Source: Rugosimonospora acidiphila
GTDB taxonomy: Bacteria; Actinomycetota; Actinomycetes; Mycobacteriales; Micromonosporaceae
NCBI RefSeq assembly: GCF_039543385.1
Contig: NZ_BAABJQ010000029.1
Coordinates: 48,912 to 112,911, forward strand
Reading direction: 5' to 3'
DNA: 64,000 nt
The position numbers and the translations under genes are program-made. Positions 16,712 to 25,069 of the stretch are shown here, in pieces. Each line of letters opens with the position of its first letter. Positions within the stretch are counted from its first letter, which is position 1. Below the pieces are notes generated by a model that was given only the letters and a program-made list of their open reading frames with translations, was not told the DNA's origin and made no database searches.

Positions 16712-18956
16712 TTGCCCGCGATCGAGACGCTTGCGCCGCGCGGCAGTGAGGGCGTTTCGGGCGGCGCCGCGGTCGCGGTGGCGATCGACGACTCGTCGGA
16801 CATTGTGATCGACGGCGGTGCGATACGTTCCAATGCGAAGGTCGGGACCCAGATCACGGGAGCCTCCAGCGACGTCACCATCAGCCGGAACTTCGCGCAG
16901 GACCGGGCCGGGCATCGACGTCGAGTCGCGCGTGACCGGGGCGGTCGTGTCCGGGAACACTTTCAGTCCCGGGGAACTGGCTGTCTTGGCGACCGACGCA
17001 CCGGACCTGTCCATCACCGGCAACACCCTGGTTACGAACTGCTCCGCGGGCATCGAGGTGGCCGGTGCGTCGTCCGGTTCGATCGAGAACAACATCGTGG
17101 AGACCTCCAAGGGCACGCCCGGGACCCAGGGCGCGTGTGTCGATCCGGGTAGCGCGGCGGCTATCTCGGTGTCGGCGGGATCGGTGGCGAACACCGCCGC
17201 CGACTACAACCTCATCGACCCGGCGAGCACCGGGCCGCTCTACGTCTGGGGCGGTGTCGGCTACGCCGACCTGGCGTCGTTCACCACAGCCACGGCACAG
17301 GGCGTCCACGACGTCGCCGCCGACCCCCAACTCGAGCCGGAGATGGGCGCAAGCTTCGCCTGGTACCCGCTGAAAGCCACCTCGCCCGCGATCGACTCGG
17401 CGGACGCCAGCGCCGAACTCCCCAGCGACCACGTCCACGAACCGCGGACCGACGATCCCGCCGTCGCCAACACCGGCACCGGTGCCGGGTACTACGACCG
17501 CGGCGCGTCGGAAGTCGAGGGCCCGACCTCGGAGCACGGCAGCCTGCTGCAGCGCGACCCGAGCGGCACGCCGCTGGAGGCGGTGGTGTCCGAGAGCGAG
17601 ACGCCCACCTGGACCACCAACGGTCCGATCGGGATCTTCGCATACCAGTTCAACGATGAGCCGTACCCACTGATCACCACACAGACCACCATCCAGCACA
17701 CGTTCCGTACCGGCGGCAAACACTGCGTGACGGTTTACGATAGCGACAGCGACTTCCACAACCTGCCGGCCGGATCCCGCCCGACCTGTGCGGTCATGGG
17801 AGCCGCTTACGATCCGGTGACTCCGACCCGTCTGATGGACACAAGGTCCGGGCTCGGCACCGGTGACGTGGCGCCGGTCGCACCCTACGGTGAGGTGGTG
17901 CTGCCGCTGGCGTCCATCGGTGCGACGCCGGCCAAGGACATCACGTCGGTGGTGCTCAACGTGACGGTGACGCAGCCCAAGTCGGGCGGTTTCCTGACCG
18001 TGTATCCCGACCAGGTGGGGGCGGTGCGCCCCGGCGTTTCGGACATCGACTTCGCCCCGGGGCAGACCGCGTCGGTGTTGGTGACGGTGCCGGTGGGTGA
18101 CGGAGCGATCAGGTTCTACAACGGCAGTTCCGGCACGGTTCACGTGCTCGCCGATCTGCAGGGCTTCTACGGCGCACCGGGTGACGAGGTCGCGTCGCAG
18201 ACGCCGGTACGGGTGCTGGACACCCGCAACGGGACGGGTGCCCCGGCGCATCCGCTCGCGGCCGGTGGCGACCTCACGCTCAACCTGACCGGCAAGGTGC
18301 CCAGCGGTACGACGGCGGTGGTGTTGAATGTGGGGGCGACGCAGCCGACCGCGTCGGGTTGGTTGGCGTTGTATCCGCATGGTCAGCCTCTGCCGGGGGT
18401 GTCCGATCTGGACTTCGTGGCGAATCTGACGGTTGCGAACCTGGTGATAGTTCCGGTCAGCGGCGGGCAGGTGTCCATCCACGACGGCGGCAACTCCGGG
18501 ACCGTGCAGGTCTTCGCCGACCTAGAGGGCTACTTCGGCCCCCAGGGGACCACGGGAGCGACGCTGACCTTCGTACCGTCCGGCCCGACCCGGCTCATGG
18601 ACACCCGTACCGGCGACGGCAACTGGGGCGTTGCGGGTCCCGTACCGGCCGGTGGCTACGTCGAGGTATACGCCTCATCGAACGACTACTACTGCGAGGG
18701 ACCGTGCTCGCGGCCCGCGGCCCTGGTGTTCAACCTCACCGCGACCGCGCCGACTACGAGCGGGTTCCTGACCGTGTACGACGCTGACGCCGCGACTCGG
18801 CCGGCGGCCTCAACCCTGGACTTTGCGGCCAACCAGACCGTGTCCAACGCGGTGATGGCCACGGGTAACGGCGCCGTCAAGGCGTACAACTCCGGCCCGG
18901 GCACCGTTCACGTCATCGCCGACGAAGAGGGGTACTTTCTCGGCCCGGCGCAGTGA
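16712..18956 (+). pseudogene. Parallel beta-helix exoprotein with three C-terminal all-beta repeats, frameshifted
   Basis: From a TTG at 16712 with GAGGAGG upstream, the frame reads a beta-helix (DDSSDIVIDGGAI, then GASSDVTISRNF). Near 16905 one extra C shifts it; the other frame continues GPGIDVESRVTGAVVSGNTF and runs to 18956. After the helix and a PKD-like segment (HTFRTGGKHCVTVYDSDSD) come three ~120-residue repeats. Each opens with TRLMDTR or RVLDTRNGTG and contains VVLNVT/VVLNVG, SGFLTVYP and TVHVLADLQGFYG-type motifs. This repeat is common in secreted actinobacterial proteins. No signal peptide is seen, so the 5' end is lost or also shifted. Probably a decayed cell-surface protein. Confidence 0.7.
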
Positions 18957-19644
18957 AGTGCCACTCGGAGGTAAGGCTGGCAGGCGTCGCGCGCCTGGGG
19001 AGCAGGTCAGGGCGGCTGAGCGCTTATCGCGTGCGTGTACATGCCGGGGCCGGGATCGCGCGTACGCCCCTGCGGACGGTGGCCTCCGAATCGACCGAGC
19101 AGCATTTGTTGACGTGCTGGCCGGGTGAGGGCCCGAAGGAGGTTGGGCACAAGCTGACCGACGACGACGGACGATCCATTCGGGACAGATAATCGGTTGC
19201 TGCACGGCAGTCAAAGCTCGGGGCCAGGCGGCATCGCGTGGCCCCGAGCGGTTCACGCAGATCAGCCTCTGGACGAGGGTGGCGCGTCCAGCTAGACGAC
19301 CATGGTTGCGTTTGGAATAGAGGCGGTCATCCGTCATCGGCGGAGGAGCGGCGTACCGCATGCGTGGCTAACTGAGTGACTACCGCGACGTACCGTGACT
19401 CACGGGAGTGAGCGACGGAGGACTATCCGCTATCCGCCCAGGTGAACGAGTGGGCCGCCGCTGGGCGCGCCGCCATGATCGTTGCCTGACACGGGCGAGG
19501 TCAATCTTTCAGACAGATCCATGTCACCAGCGAAGTACAGCAACCTTGGCCACCTCATTCGGCTGTGACGAACCCCGGGTGGGCGTCTCACCGCTCGGAA
19601 CGCCCCGACCGACCGCACCGCCGATAGTCCATCGGTCCGAGGGA
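18957..19644. other. Long noncoding stretch
   Basis: No reading frame here has convincing protein character on either strand. The only clear element is the hairpin at 19216-19249. The two flanking genes converge on this gap. Confidence 0.5.
19216..19249. terminator. Perfect 11-bp stem-loop
   Basis: Arms gctcggggcca (19216-19226) and tggccccgagc (19239-19249) enclose a 12-base loop. It lies between two convergent genes and could terminate either, although it is about 260 bases beyond the end of the beta-helix gene. Confidence 0.6.
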
Positions 19645-20580
19645 TCACCGCAACTCGAACTCGAACCGTTCGTCATAGGCGAGCCTCTCGTCCTCAGCCT
19701 GCACGGCGTTCAGAAGGTCGCGAATTCTCCCAAAGCTTCCCGTGCCGAGGTTCCGCTCGCTTGTCTCCCAGTGCGTCCACACGACCTTGACTGGACGCAG
19801 AACATCTCTGGTCAACCGATCCCATAGCGCGTCGAGGTTCCACCCGTAGTACGGCCCGAAGTCGAGCGCCTGGTTCAGGAGCCGATGAAGATCCCTCTCG
19901 GTCCGCACCTCGCGGCCGTCAATCTCAACCGACACGAGCCTCCCCTCCGCCGCACGGGCCACGTCGCCACTTGCTTCTCGATTGCTTGTCGAGTCCCACC
20001 AGATGCTCGACGTCTCCGTCACACCTGGAGCCTGACTGATGATCTCGATTCGGCCGGCGGCTGTCGTCGAGCCGATCTTCGCCGGTGCTAACAGCTGCGT
20101 CCGCACTGGCTGGAGCTGTTCGGCACAGGCCACACGGACGGCCGCCTTCAACTCCTCCACCGTCCGCCCCCAGCCGGCACGCCACTCATCGTCGACCTCG
20201 TACAGACGGCCCAACGGCAGGTCGATGACCTCAGAGGAGTAGTCGGCTCGCGTGACGACATCCGCGACCACGTGGGCGACCCACCGCTCCCCCGCCTCTC
20301 CGGACATGTACCGACGGGCCAAGTCGTCAAAGACGAATACCGCGGCCGCGACGGTGGTCGGCGGCAGGGCGACGGACATCTCCGCCAACGCGACGGGAAG
20401 CAGGTCGCGAACCTCGTGCACGTCTCGACCGTTCAGGCCAGCCAGTTCTCGCAAGGCTTGGCCATCGCGACCGGCAACGAGCCAATGAGCCGCCCACCAT
20501 GGCACGCGCTCTAACTCGGCCTGCCCCAGCACAAACCACGCTGCAACCAACCCGGGCGAGGGTACCGCCTCATCAGGCAT
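19645..20580 (-). CDS. Barstar-domain protein with an N-terminal unassigned domain
   Basis: 311 residues from the ATG at 20580; an earlier in-frame start at 20655 is possible. The N-terminal third (AELERVPWWAAHWLVAGRDG, then LRELAGLNGRDVHEVRDLLP) is a module I know from actinobacterial hypothetical proteins but cannot name. The last ~95 residues are a Barstar fold: VSVEIDGREVRTERDLHRLL, ALDFGPYYGWNLDALWDRLT, RPVKVVWTHWETSERNLG. These match the YYGxNLDALWDxL core and helix that plug the barnase active site. Barstars are immunity proteins for ribonuclease toxins. No barnase-like gene is visible beside it, making it an orphan immunity or a regulator of a distant nuclease. Confidence 0.75.
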   Translation of the reverse strand: MPDEAVPSPGLVAAWFVLGQAELERVPWWAAHWLVAGRDGQALRELAGLNGRDVHEVRDLLPVALAEMSVALPPTTVAAAVFVFDDLARRYMSGEAGERWVAHVVADVVTRADYSSEVIDLPLGRLYEVDDEWRAGWGRTVEELKAAVRVACAEQLQPVRTQLLAPAKIGSTTAAGRIEIISQAPGVTETSSIWWDSTSNREASGDVARAAEGRLVSVEIDGREVRTERDLHRLLNQALDFGPYYGWNLDALWDRLTRDVLRPVKVVWTHWETSERNLGTGSFGRIRDLLNAVQAEDERLAYDERFEFELR

Positions 20581-20843
20581 GCCACGATTCGAGGACACCG
20601 CCACATCATCTGACGCCACGGAGCAGTGCGCATCCCAATAAGATCGAGCCTGCAACGCTCGTGATGTCGTCAGCCATCAGGTGGGAGGCGAGTGTCGAGC
20701 GTCAGGCGGGACAGGACATAACCGTCGGAAAACTCCGAGCAGGGGGAGCCGACCTGTACGCCGGGTACGGTCAGCCTCTGCCCGCCAGGGCTCATCCTCA
20801 GGCTGTGCTACGACACGAGAGGCGTAGGGCGGGTCACGCCGGG

Positions 20844-20859
20844 AGATAATGACCCTTAT
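20844..20859. repeat. GATAA-N6-TTAT(T) dyad, copy 1
   Basis: The sequence gataa-tgaccc-ttatt, preceded by ggga, resembles two other sites in the window (28652-28667 and 35516-35531), which are perfect GATAA-N6-TTATC dyads. It lies at the 3' end of the gene below, in an otherwise empty 200-base gap. Confidence 0.45.
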
Positions 20860-21332
20860 TTTCGGATGCTGGCATCGGCCGGCCGCACCGTCGGGTGACC
20901 AACGGTGTGGCCGAGCGCGATCAGCGGAGCGGGCTCGACTTGCAGTACCGGCTCATGAAAGGCCGCGGGGGCGATCATTGTCTCCACGGCTTCCTTCGAC
21001 GCCTTGAGATCCGCGCCGGTCAGCTCGCGGTACATCTTGATGGCCTGGAGTCGCTTCCCGGCCCGCGCCAGCTCATCAACCGACGTCATGCTGGGTGGCA
21101 ACTTGGTCCAGGGCGGTGGCTCCCGTCGAGGCCACAGCGCCTCGCGCCACGTCATCCCGGACAACCTGCGCATCACCCAAGCGACGATCAGGGCAAGAAC
21201 GAACGCAACCGCGACCAGGCCAGCGTCACGGTGGCCGCGAAGCCGCCCGGGGACGAAATATTCAACCAACCCAGATGACAGAACGACGAACGGCAGCCCA
21301 TCGGCGACCCGTCGCAACTTCTGTCGACCCAC
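20856..21332 (-). CDS. Membrane protein with a ribosomal L7/L12 C-terminal-like domain
   Basis: About 158 residues from a GTG at 21332 with the ribosome site AAGGGAG. Residues near 35-55 form a transmembrane helix (AGLVAVAFVLALIVAWVMRR). After a Pro-rich linker comes SVDELARAGKRLQAIKMYRE followed by LTGADLKASKEAVE. This helix pattern is that of the L7/L12 C-terminal domain, where IKxYRExTGxxLKEAKxAVE is typical. Free-standing membrane versions are common in actinobacteria and have no known function. It is not a ribosomal protein in context. Confidence 0.65.
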   Translation of the reverse strand: MGRQKLRRVADGLPFVVLSSGLVEYFVPGRLRGHRDAGLVAVAFVLALIVAWVMRRLSGMTWREALWPRREPPPWTKLPPSMTSVDELARAGKRLQAIKMYRELTGADLKASKEAVETMIAPAAFHEPVLQVEPAPLIALGHTVGHPTVRPADASIRK

Positions 21333-21488
21333 CCACTGCTCCCTTCGCCCGTTGATCTTCTCACGACAAGGCACATGACCAACAGGCTGACAGCGGGTCG
21401 TGTCGATCCAAGCGACCGACCGGCTCCGCGCTGGAGACGCCGCCACAGCTATGGACCGCTGGTCACGTGCCATGATCTGATGATCATC

Positions 21489-21718
21489 ATGGGTCAGCCA
21501 AGAACGGTGGAGATGCTGTGCGACGAGTTGCGTCAGCGTGCGCTGTCGAACGGCACCGTAGATCTATGGGTGCCAGAGGAATTGACGCGGGCCGGCTCGA
21601 TCGGACCGATGGGATTGCCATGGCGATCATCACTGACACAGCCCTCTCGCTGGGCCTGTGGCCCGATGGCTTCACGCTAGGAGAGGGAGGGCGGACCTAC
21701 CACTACAGGCGCTCGTGA
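21489..21718 (+). pseudogene. Small hypothetical protein, frameshifted
   Basis: From the ATG at 21489 the frame reads TVEMLCDELRQRALSNGTVD, then LWVPEELTRAGSIG, after which it loses sense. A second frame from about 21605 continues GIAMAIITDTALSLGLWPDG and FTLGEGGRTYHYRRS to the stop at 21718. Together they make a compact protein of about 75 residues with continuous alpha/beta character, so one indel near 21600-21610 is likely. The family is not recognised. Confidence 0.4.
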
Positions 21719-21899
21719 GCGACTAGCCGCCGTGACGATCGCCGGAGTGGTTCCACGTCTCGCGGGCTTCCGACGATCGCTACCGCGCCGCCACGCGGCT
21801 GGGCCACCGGCATGGCCGGGACGGTGCAATCAGCAGGAACGCGACGAGGACCAGGCCCTGGTCCGGCCGCCCGGCGCCGCGCGGTCGAAATCAGCTCGC

Positions 21900-22571
21900 T
21901 CAGACCACCTGGTTCCGACGGACGTGGAACTCGTTGGTCCCGTCCTCCGCGTTTACGCCGTCAACATCCGTTCTGACGACGAGGTCCCCGGCGTCGAAAC
22001 GGCCCGGACCGGCCGTGAGGATGCGACACCTGATCCCGACCGACACCGGGAAGCTCGTCTCCCGTGTGATCACCCCGGCCGTGAAAATCGGCACCTTGTC
22101 GACGAAGAACCAGTCACGCCCGGCCGCGTCGACCAGCCGGACACGGATCCAGCCGGGGAAGTCGTCCTCTGCCCACGCAACCGCCTCACAGGCAAGCTCA
22201 GCGTGAGGGCAGATGTCGCGAGTGGACTGAAACCGCTGATCCACGCCGAGGCAGCCTACGACAGCTGAGAAGTCGACGGACAGGAAGAACAGGTAGTGGT
22301 AGGGCGGGTGGGCGACCGTCATCGACCCGAGGCGCATCGGCTCCTCACCCAGGCTACGCAACCTGTCGACCGTCTCGCCGACGCCGACCGTTGATATCCC
22401 CATCCGGTGGGTGTGCTGATCGCGGTGGTGATAGATCCGTTCGTAGTGACTCGCCGGCTGGACGCCCTGGTAGATCGTGAAGGTCGAGCCTCGCCGCAGT
22501 TGCTGGAGGCACGCGTCATAGGCCTCCCCCTGGCCAGCAGCAAGTAGCCCAGCCAACTCGTCGCGCTCCAC
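21900..22571 (-). CDS. Hypothetical protein, possibly immunity-related
   Basis: Up to 223 residues if the GTG at 22571 is used; an ATG near 22405 is another option. The N-terminal part reads YDACLQQLRRGSTFTIYQGV. A central stretch, SMTVAHPPYHYLFFLSVDFS, looks like a compact alpha/beta domain. The C-terminal part (FPGWIRVRLVDAAGRDWFFV, then DKVPIFTAGVITRETSFPV) resembles a small protein family found scattered near toxin and immunity loci in actinobacteria. The two halves may be separate domains or a fusion. No function can be assigned. Confidence 0.5.
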   Translation of the reverse strand: MERDELAGLLAAGQGEAYDACLQQLRRGSTFTIYQGVQPASHYERIYHHRDQHTHRMGISTVGVGETVDRLRSLGEEPMRLGSMTVAHPPYHYLFFLSVDFSAVVGCLGVDQRFQSTRDICPHAELACEAVAWAEDDFPGWIRVRLVDAAGRDWFFVDKVPIFTAGVITRETSFPVSVGIRCRILTAGPGRFDAGDLVVRTDVDGVNAEDGTNEFHVRRNQVV

Positions 22572-23028
22572 GTCGTTGACAGTAGGCCAGCAATGCCGCG
22601 CGACCCAAGACCGAAAAGAGCCCTTGCCCGAAAACCGGGCAGCGACAATCCCCGGCCGAGGAGATCCCGCCCGCCGCTCGGACCGCAGCCTCAGCCCGCA
22701 ACGCCGGACACTACAGCCGGTCGATCGGCACTCCACCGCGCGGCGACGCTTGTAGGTCTCTGGGTCGGATGCCAGCGGCCCTCCACCGCTACGCCCATTT
22801 CTCCGCCGGTTCGCGGCCTGGTCGCCCGTGATTGGAATGGTGGCCTCGACGCCGCGCTGGCGCAGGTACCGCGACCTCGACGAATTGCCTGGACTCGGCC
22901 TATCGAAGGGGCCCAGGTCGGCGCGCCCTCGCACGCCCATGCGTTAGCAGCCGGCACTAGCTACCCCGTCCCATCACGGCTGAGGGCCGTTCGACAACGC
23001 GAGTTGTCTGTAGTGAGATCAGACAGCT
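22572..23028. other. No gene recognised
   Basis: The frame upstream of the gene below stays open to 22940 but is Arg/Gly/Pro-rich and out of character, so I treat it as noncoding. No promoter or repeat stands out. Confidence 0.4.
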
Positions 23029-23064
23029 GTGGGGCGCTGCGGATTGCGTTCCGCTGCGCCCCAC
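23029..23064 (-). terminator. GC-rich hairpin after the Ala/Lys-rich gene
   Basis: Arms gtggggcgctgcgg (23029-23042) and ccgctgcgccccac (23051-23064) pair with one mismatch around attgcgtt. It starts 29 bases beyond the stop of the minus-strand gene at 23093. Confidence 0.75.
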
Positions 23065-23092
23065 CTCGCCGATGTTGGTGGTTGCCGGACTG

Positions 23093-23908
23093 TCAGCTGG
23101 CGGCCTTGTCCTTGCCCAGCCGGCGGATCCAGCCGTGCGCGGTGTGCCTCGGCACGCTGTAGTGGTCGGCTACCGCGGCGGCGCTGCCGGCCTGCTCGAA
23201 CATGGCGGCGAAGTCGTCGGGCATGCGCCGGTACGCACGCTCATTGCCTGAAGCGGTGGCCTTGGTGGCCGCCTTCTTGGCGGGAGCAGACTTCGCGGTC
23301 TTCTTCGCCTTCGCCGCGTCGGCACCCGCGGCCGCGGTCGCCTTCGCCGCAGTCTTCGCCGCCGCGCGGCGTGAGCGGGCTGGCTTCGCCTCTTCCACAG
23401 CTGGGGTCGCCTGAGTAGGCACGGTGGGCGCCGCGCCGGCCGCGCGACGAGTCGACTGCGCGGAGCGGGCCGCCCGTGTCCGCGTCGCCGGTGCCGTCGT
23501 GTCGGCTGCGGCGGTAACGCGCGACGTGCGGGCCTTAGCCGGCGCAGTGTCAGCCTTGTCGGCCGCGGGTGGGATGCTGGCCGCTGCCTTGGCGGAGCGG
23601 GCCTTACGCGGGGTGCGCTTGGCCGCCGGCGCGGCCCCGGTCGCGGATTGTTCGACCGCGGCAGTGGCTGGCGCTTCGATCGTCGTTGCCGCCGGCGCGG
23701 AGCTCACCGCGGGAATCGGCGCGGCAGGCGTGATGGCCTTCAGCAGCATGCTGTAGTCGATGACCGGTAGCGCACCGGTGGCCAGGCCACCGCCGGCGTG
23801 CAGGTGTAGGTCGGTGAGCGTGATGTCGCCGCCGCTGGTGTCCAGCCGCAGCGTGGTGCTCGTGGCGCTGCCGTCGTCGGCTGCGATGGTGATGGTGTAG
23901 GAGGTCAC
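23093..23908 (-). CDS. Ala/Lys-rich linker protein with a C-terminal HTH-like end
   Basis: 271 residues from a GTG at 23908. Residues 1-60 form a small beta-rich domain (TSYTITIAADDGSATSTTLR, then GDITLTDLHLHAGGGL) seen at the N-terminus of many actinobacterial hypothetical proteins. Residues 70-225 are a low-complexity Ala/Lys/Arg/Pro linker (AKAKKTAKSAPAKKAATKA) resembling histone H1-like tails. The last ~45 residues (RRMPDDFAAMFEQAGSAAAV, then ADHYSVPRHTAHGWIRRLG) are a helix-turn-helix-like module. A nucleoid or DNA-associated role is plausible but inferred from composition. Confidence 0.75.
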   Translation of the reverse strand: MTSYTITIAADDGSATSTTLRLDTSGGDITLTDLHLHAGGGLATGALPVIDYSMLLKAITPAAPIPAVSSAPAATTIEAPATAAVEQSATGAAPAAKRTPRKARSAKAAASIPPAADKADTAPAKARTSRVTAAADTTAPATRTRAARSAQSTRRAAGAAPTVPTQATPAVEEAKPARSRRAAAKTAAKATAAAGADAAKAKKTAKSAPAKKAATKATASGNERAYRRMPDDFAAMFEQAGSAAAVADHYSVPRHTAHGWIRRLGKDKAAS

Positions 23909-24716
23909 GGTTGCCACTCTCGCGGTAGTGAGACGAGGAAGTCGACCGGGCGTTATGTCGGCTGGCATTCGCGGATCGTGCCAATGGAATTGGCCGACAA
24001 CCCGCCGATCGTTTCTTGCGGGTGATTATTCTACGATCCCCACCGCCGCCGCATCCTATAGGGCGGGTGGGTTCTTCAAAACTAACCCCAGAGCGGTCCG
24101 CGGCGGCGGAACAAACTCGTGCCATACAACTGATCAGACGGGTCCGCCGGACGTGGGGGGCCGCCGTTCGTGGGAGTTCTCCCCAGTCAGTCAGCCGGCG
24201 GCTGGCTCACTGCCCGGGCGGCTTCCAGCATGCGAACACGAGCATGCCGTACTGCTACTGCCATCACCTTCTGCCCAGCGTGGCCGTCCGGGTGGCCTCG
24301 ACTGGCGTGTCGGTTATGGCATCCCGCCGTCTAGTAGTTACCAGGTTCGAGTGAGATTCCAGCGCTGGTCGGAGCCTCGACCTGCCATGCTGGCGCCGAC
24401 GTATGGTCAATCCCGATTTCGGCTTGGAATCCGCCAACCATCCAGGTCAGCACCGCCGCTGTTCGTCACCTCTACTGTGGAAGCGGATCGCGCTGCCGCA
24501 CGCCGGGCCTCAATTCTGGCGCCGTTGATACCCGCCCTGTGAACTCCCGACCCGGTGATACCGCCTGTTGTCGGGCACCGATCGCATCATTGATCTTTTT
24601 GTAGTGATTGATCGTTCGAACTGCGTTGCGCTCTGTAGTTGATTTGACAGCGCACGATGATGGTGTAGCGGGTACCGTGCCCGAGTCCTGCTCATCTGGC
24701 TGTGAGGGTGGTTCGC
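23909..24716. other. Long noncoding stretch with candidate promoters
   Basis: No convincing gene on either strand. On the minus strand, TAGAAT near 24030 could be a -10 box for the gene ending at 23093. On the plus strand, TTGACA at 24644-24649 could be the -35 of the Trypco2 operon. The rest is moderately GC-rich and structureless. Confidence 0.35.
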
Positions 24717-25031
24717 GTGGTAGACGACGAATTCGTGGAGTTGGCCGAGGCGATCGCGGTGCTGCGGGATCAATTGGGCGCCGCGCGAGAGGCGGGCGAG
24801 GGTGCCTCACCACGGTTCGCGGTGGGGCCGGTGGAGGTGGAGTTCACGATCGAGGCCCGCCGGAACGTGGACGGGAAGGTCGGCGTGCAGTTCGGGGTGT
24901 TCACCGCCGGTGGGCAGGGCGGTGGTTCGTCAGCGGCGACACACCGGGTCAAGTTGACGCTCACACCACATAGCGATGACGGCGGGGACTTCGAGGTGCA
25001 CGGGTCGATCACGTCCCCACCGTCGCGATAA
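24717..25031 (+). CDS. Trypsin-co-occurring domain 2 (Trypco2) protein
   Basis: 104 residues from the GTG at 24717, which has GAGGGTGG five bases upstream. The sequence is all one small domain: FVELAEAIAVLRDQLGAARE, FAVGPVEVEFTIEARRNVDG, FGVFTAGGQGG and finally THRVKLTLTPHSDDGGDFE. The order of helix, VGPVEVEF strand, FTAGG turn and THRVKLTL strand is characteristic of Trypco2. That domain was named for its association with trypsin-fold peptidases in predicted NTP-dependent conflict systems. It sits 38 bases upstream of, and is surely co-transcribed with, the trypsin/NTPase/TPR gene. Its biochemical role is unknown; an adaptor or sensor role is inferred. Confidence 0.85.
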   Translation: MVDDEFVELAEAIAVLRDQLGAAREAGEGASPRFAVGPVEVEFTIEARRNVDGKVGVQFGVFTAGGQGGGSSAATHRVKLTLTPHSDDGGDFEVHGSITSPPSR

Positions 25032-25069
25032 CCGTCTCAGCTGACCCGCTCAGAAAGGGATAGTCGGTC

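Noticed and set aside
16818..18956. Independent start of the beta-helix gene at 16818
   Set aside because: The first ~30 residues of that frame are Arg/Pro-rich, while the other frame reads a beta-helix up to the shift near 16905, so one frameshifted gene fits better.
18957..19644. Several short reading frames on both strands
   Set aside because: None has a ribosome site with domain-like composition; only the 19216-19249 hairpin is supported.
22572..22940. N-terminal extension of the gene at 21900-22571
   Set aside because: The open frame continues but is Arg/Gly/Ser-rich with no protein-family character; treated as noncoding.
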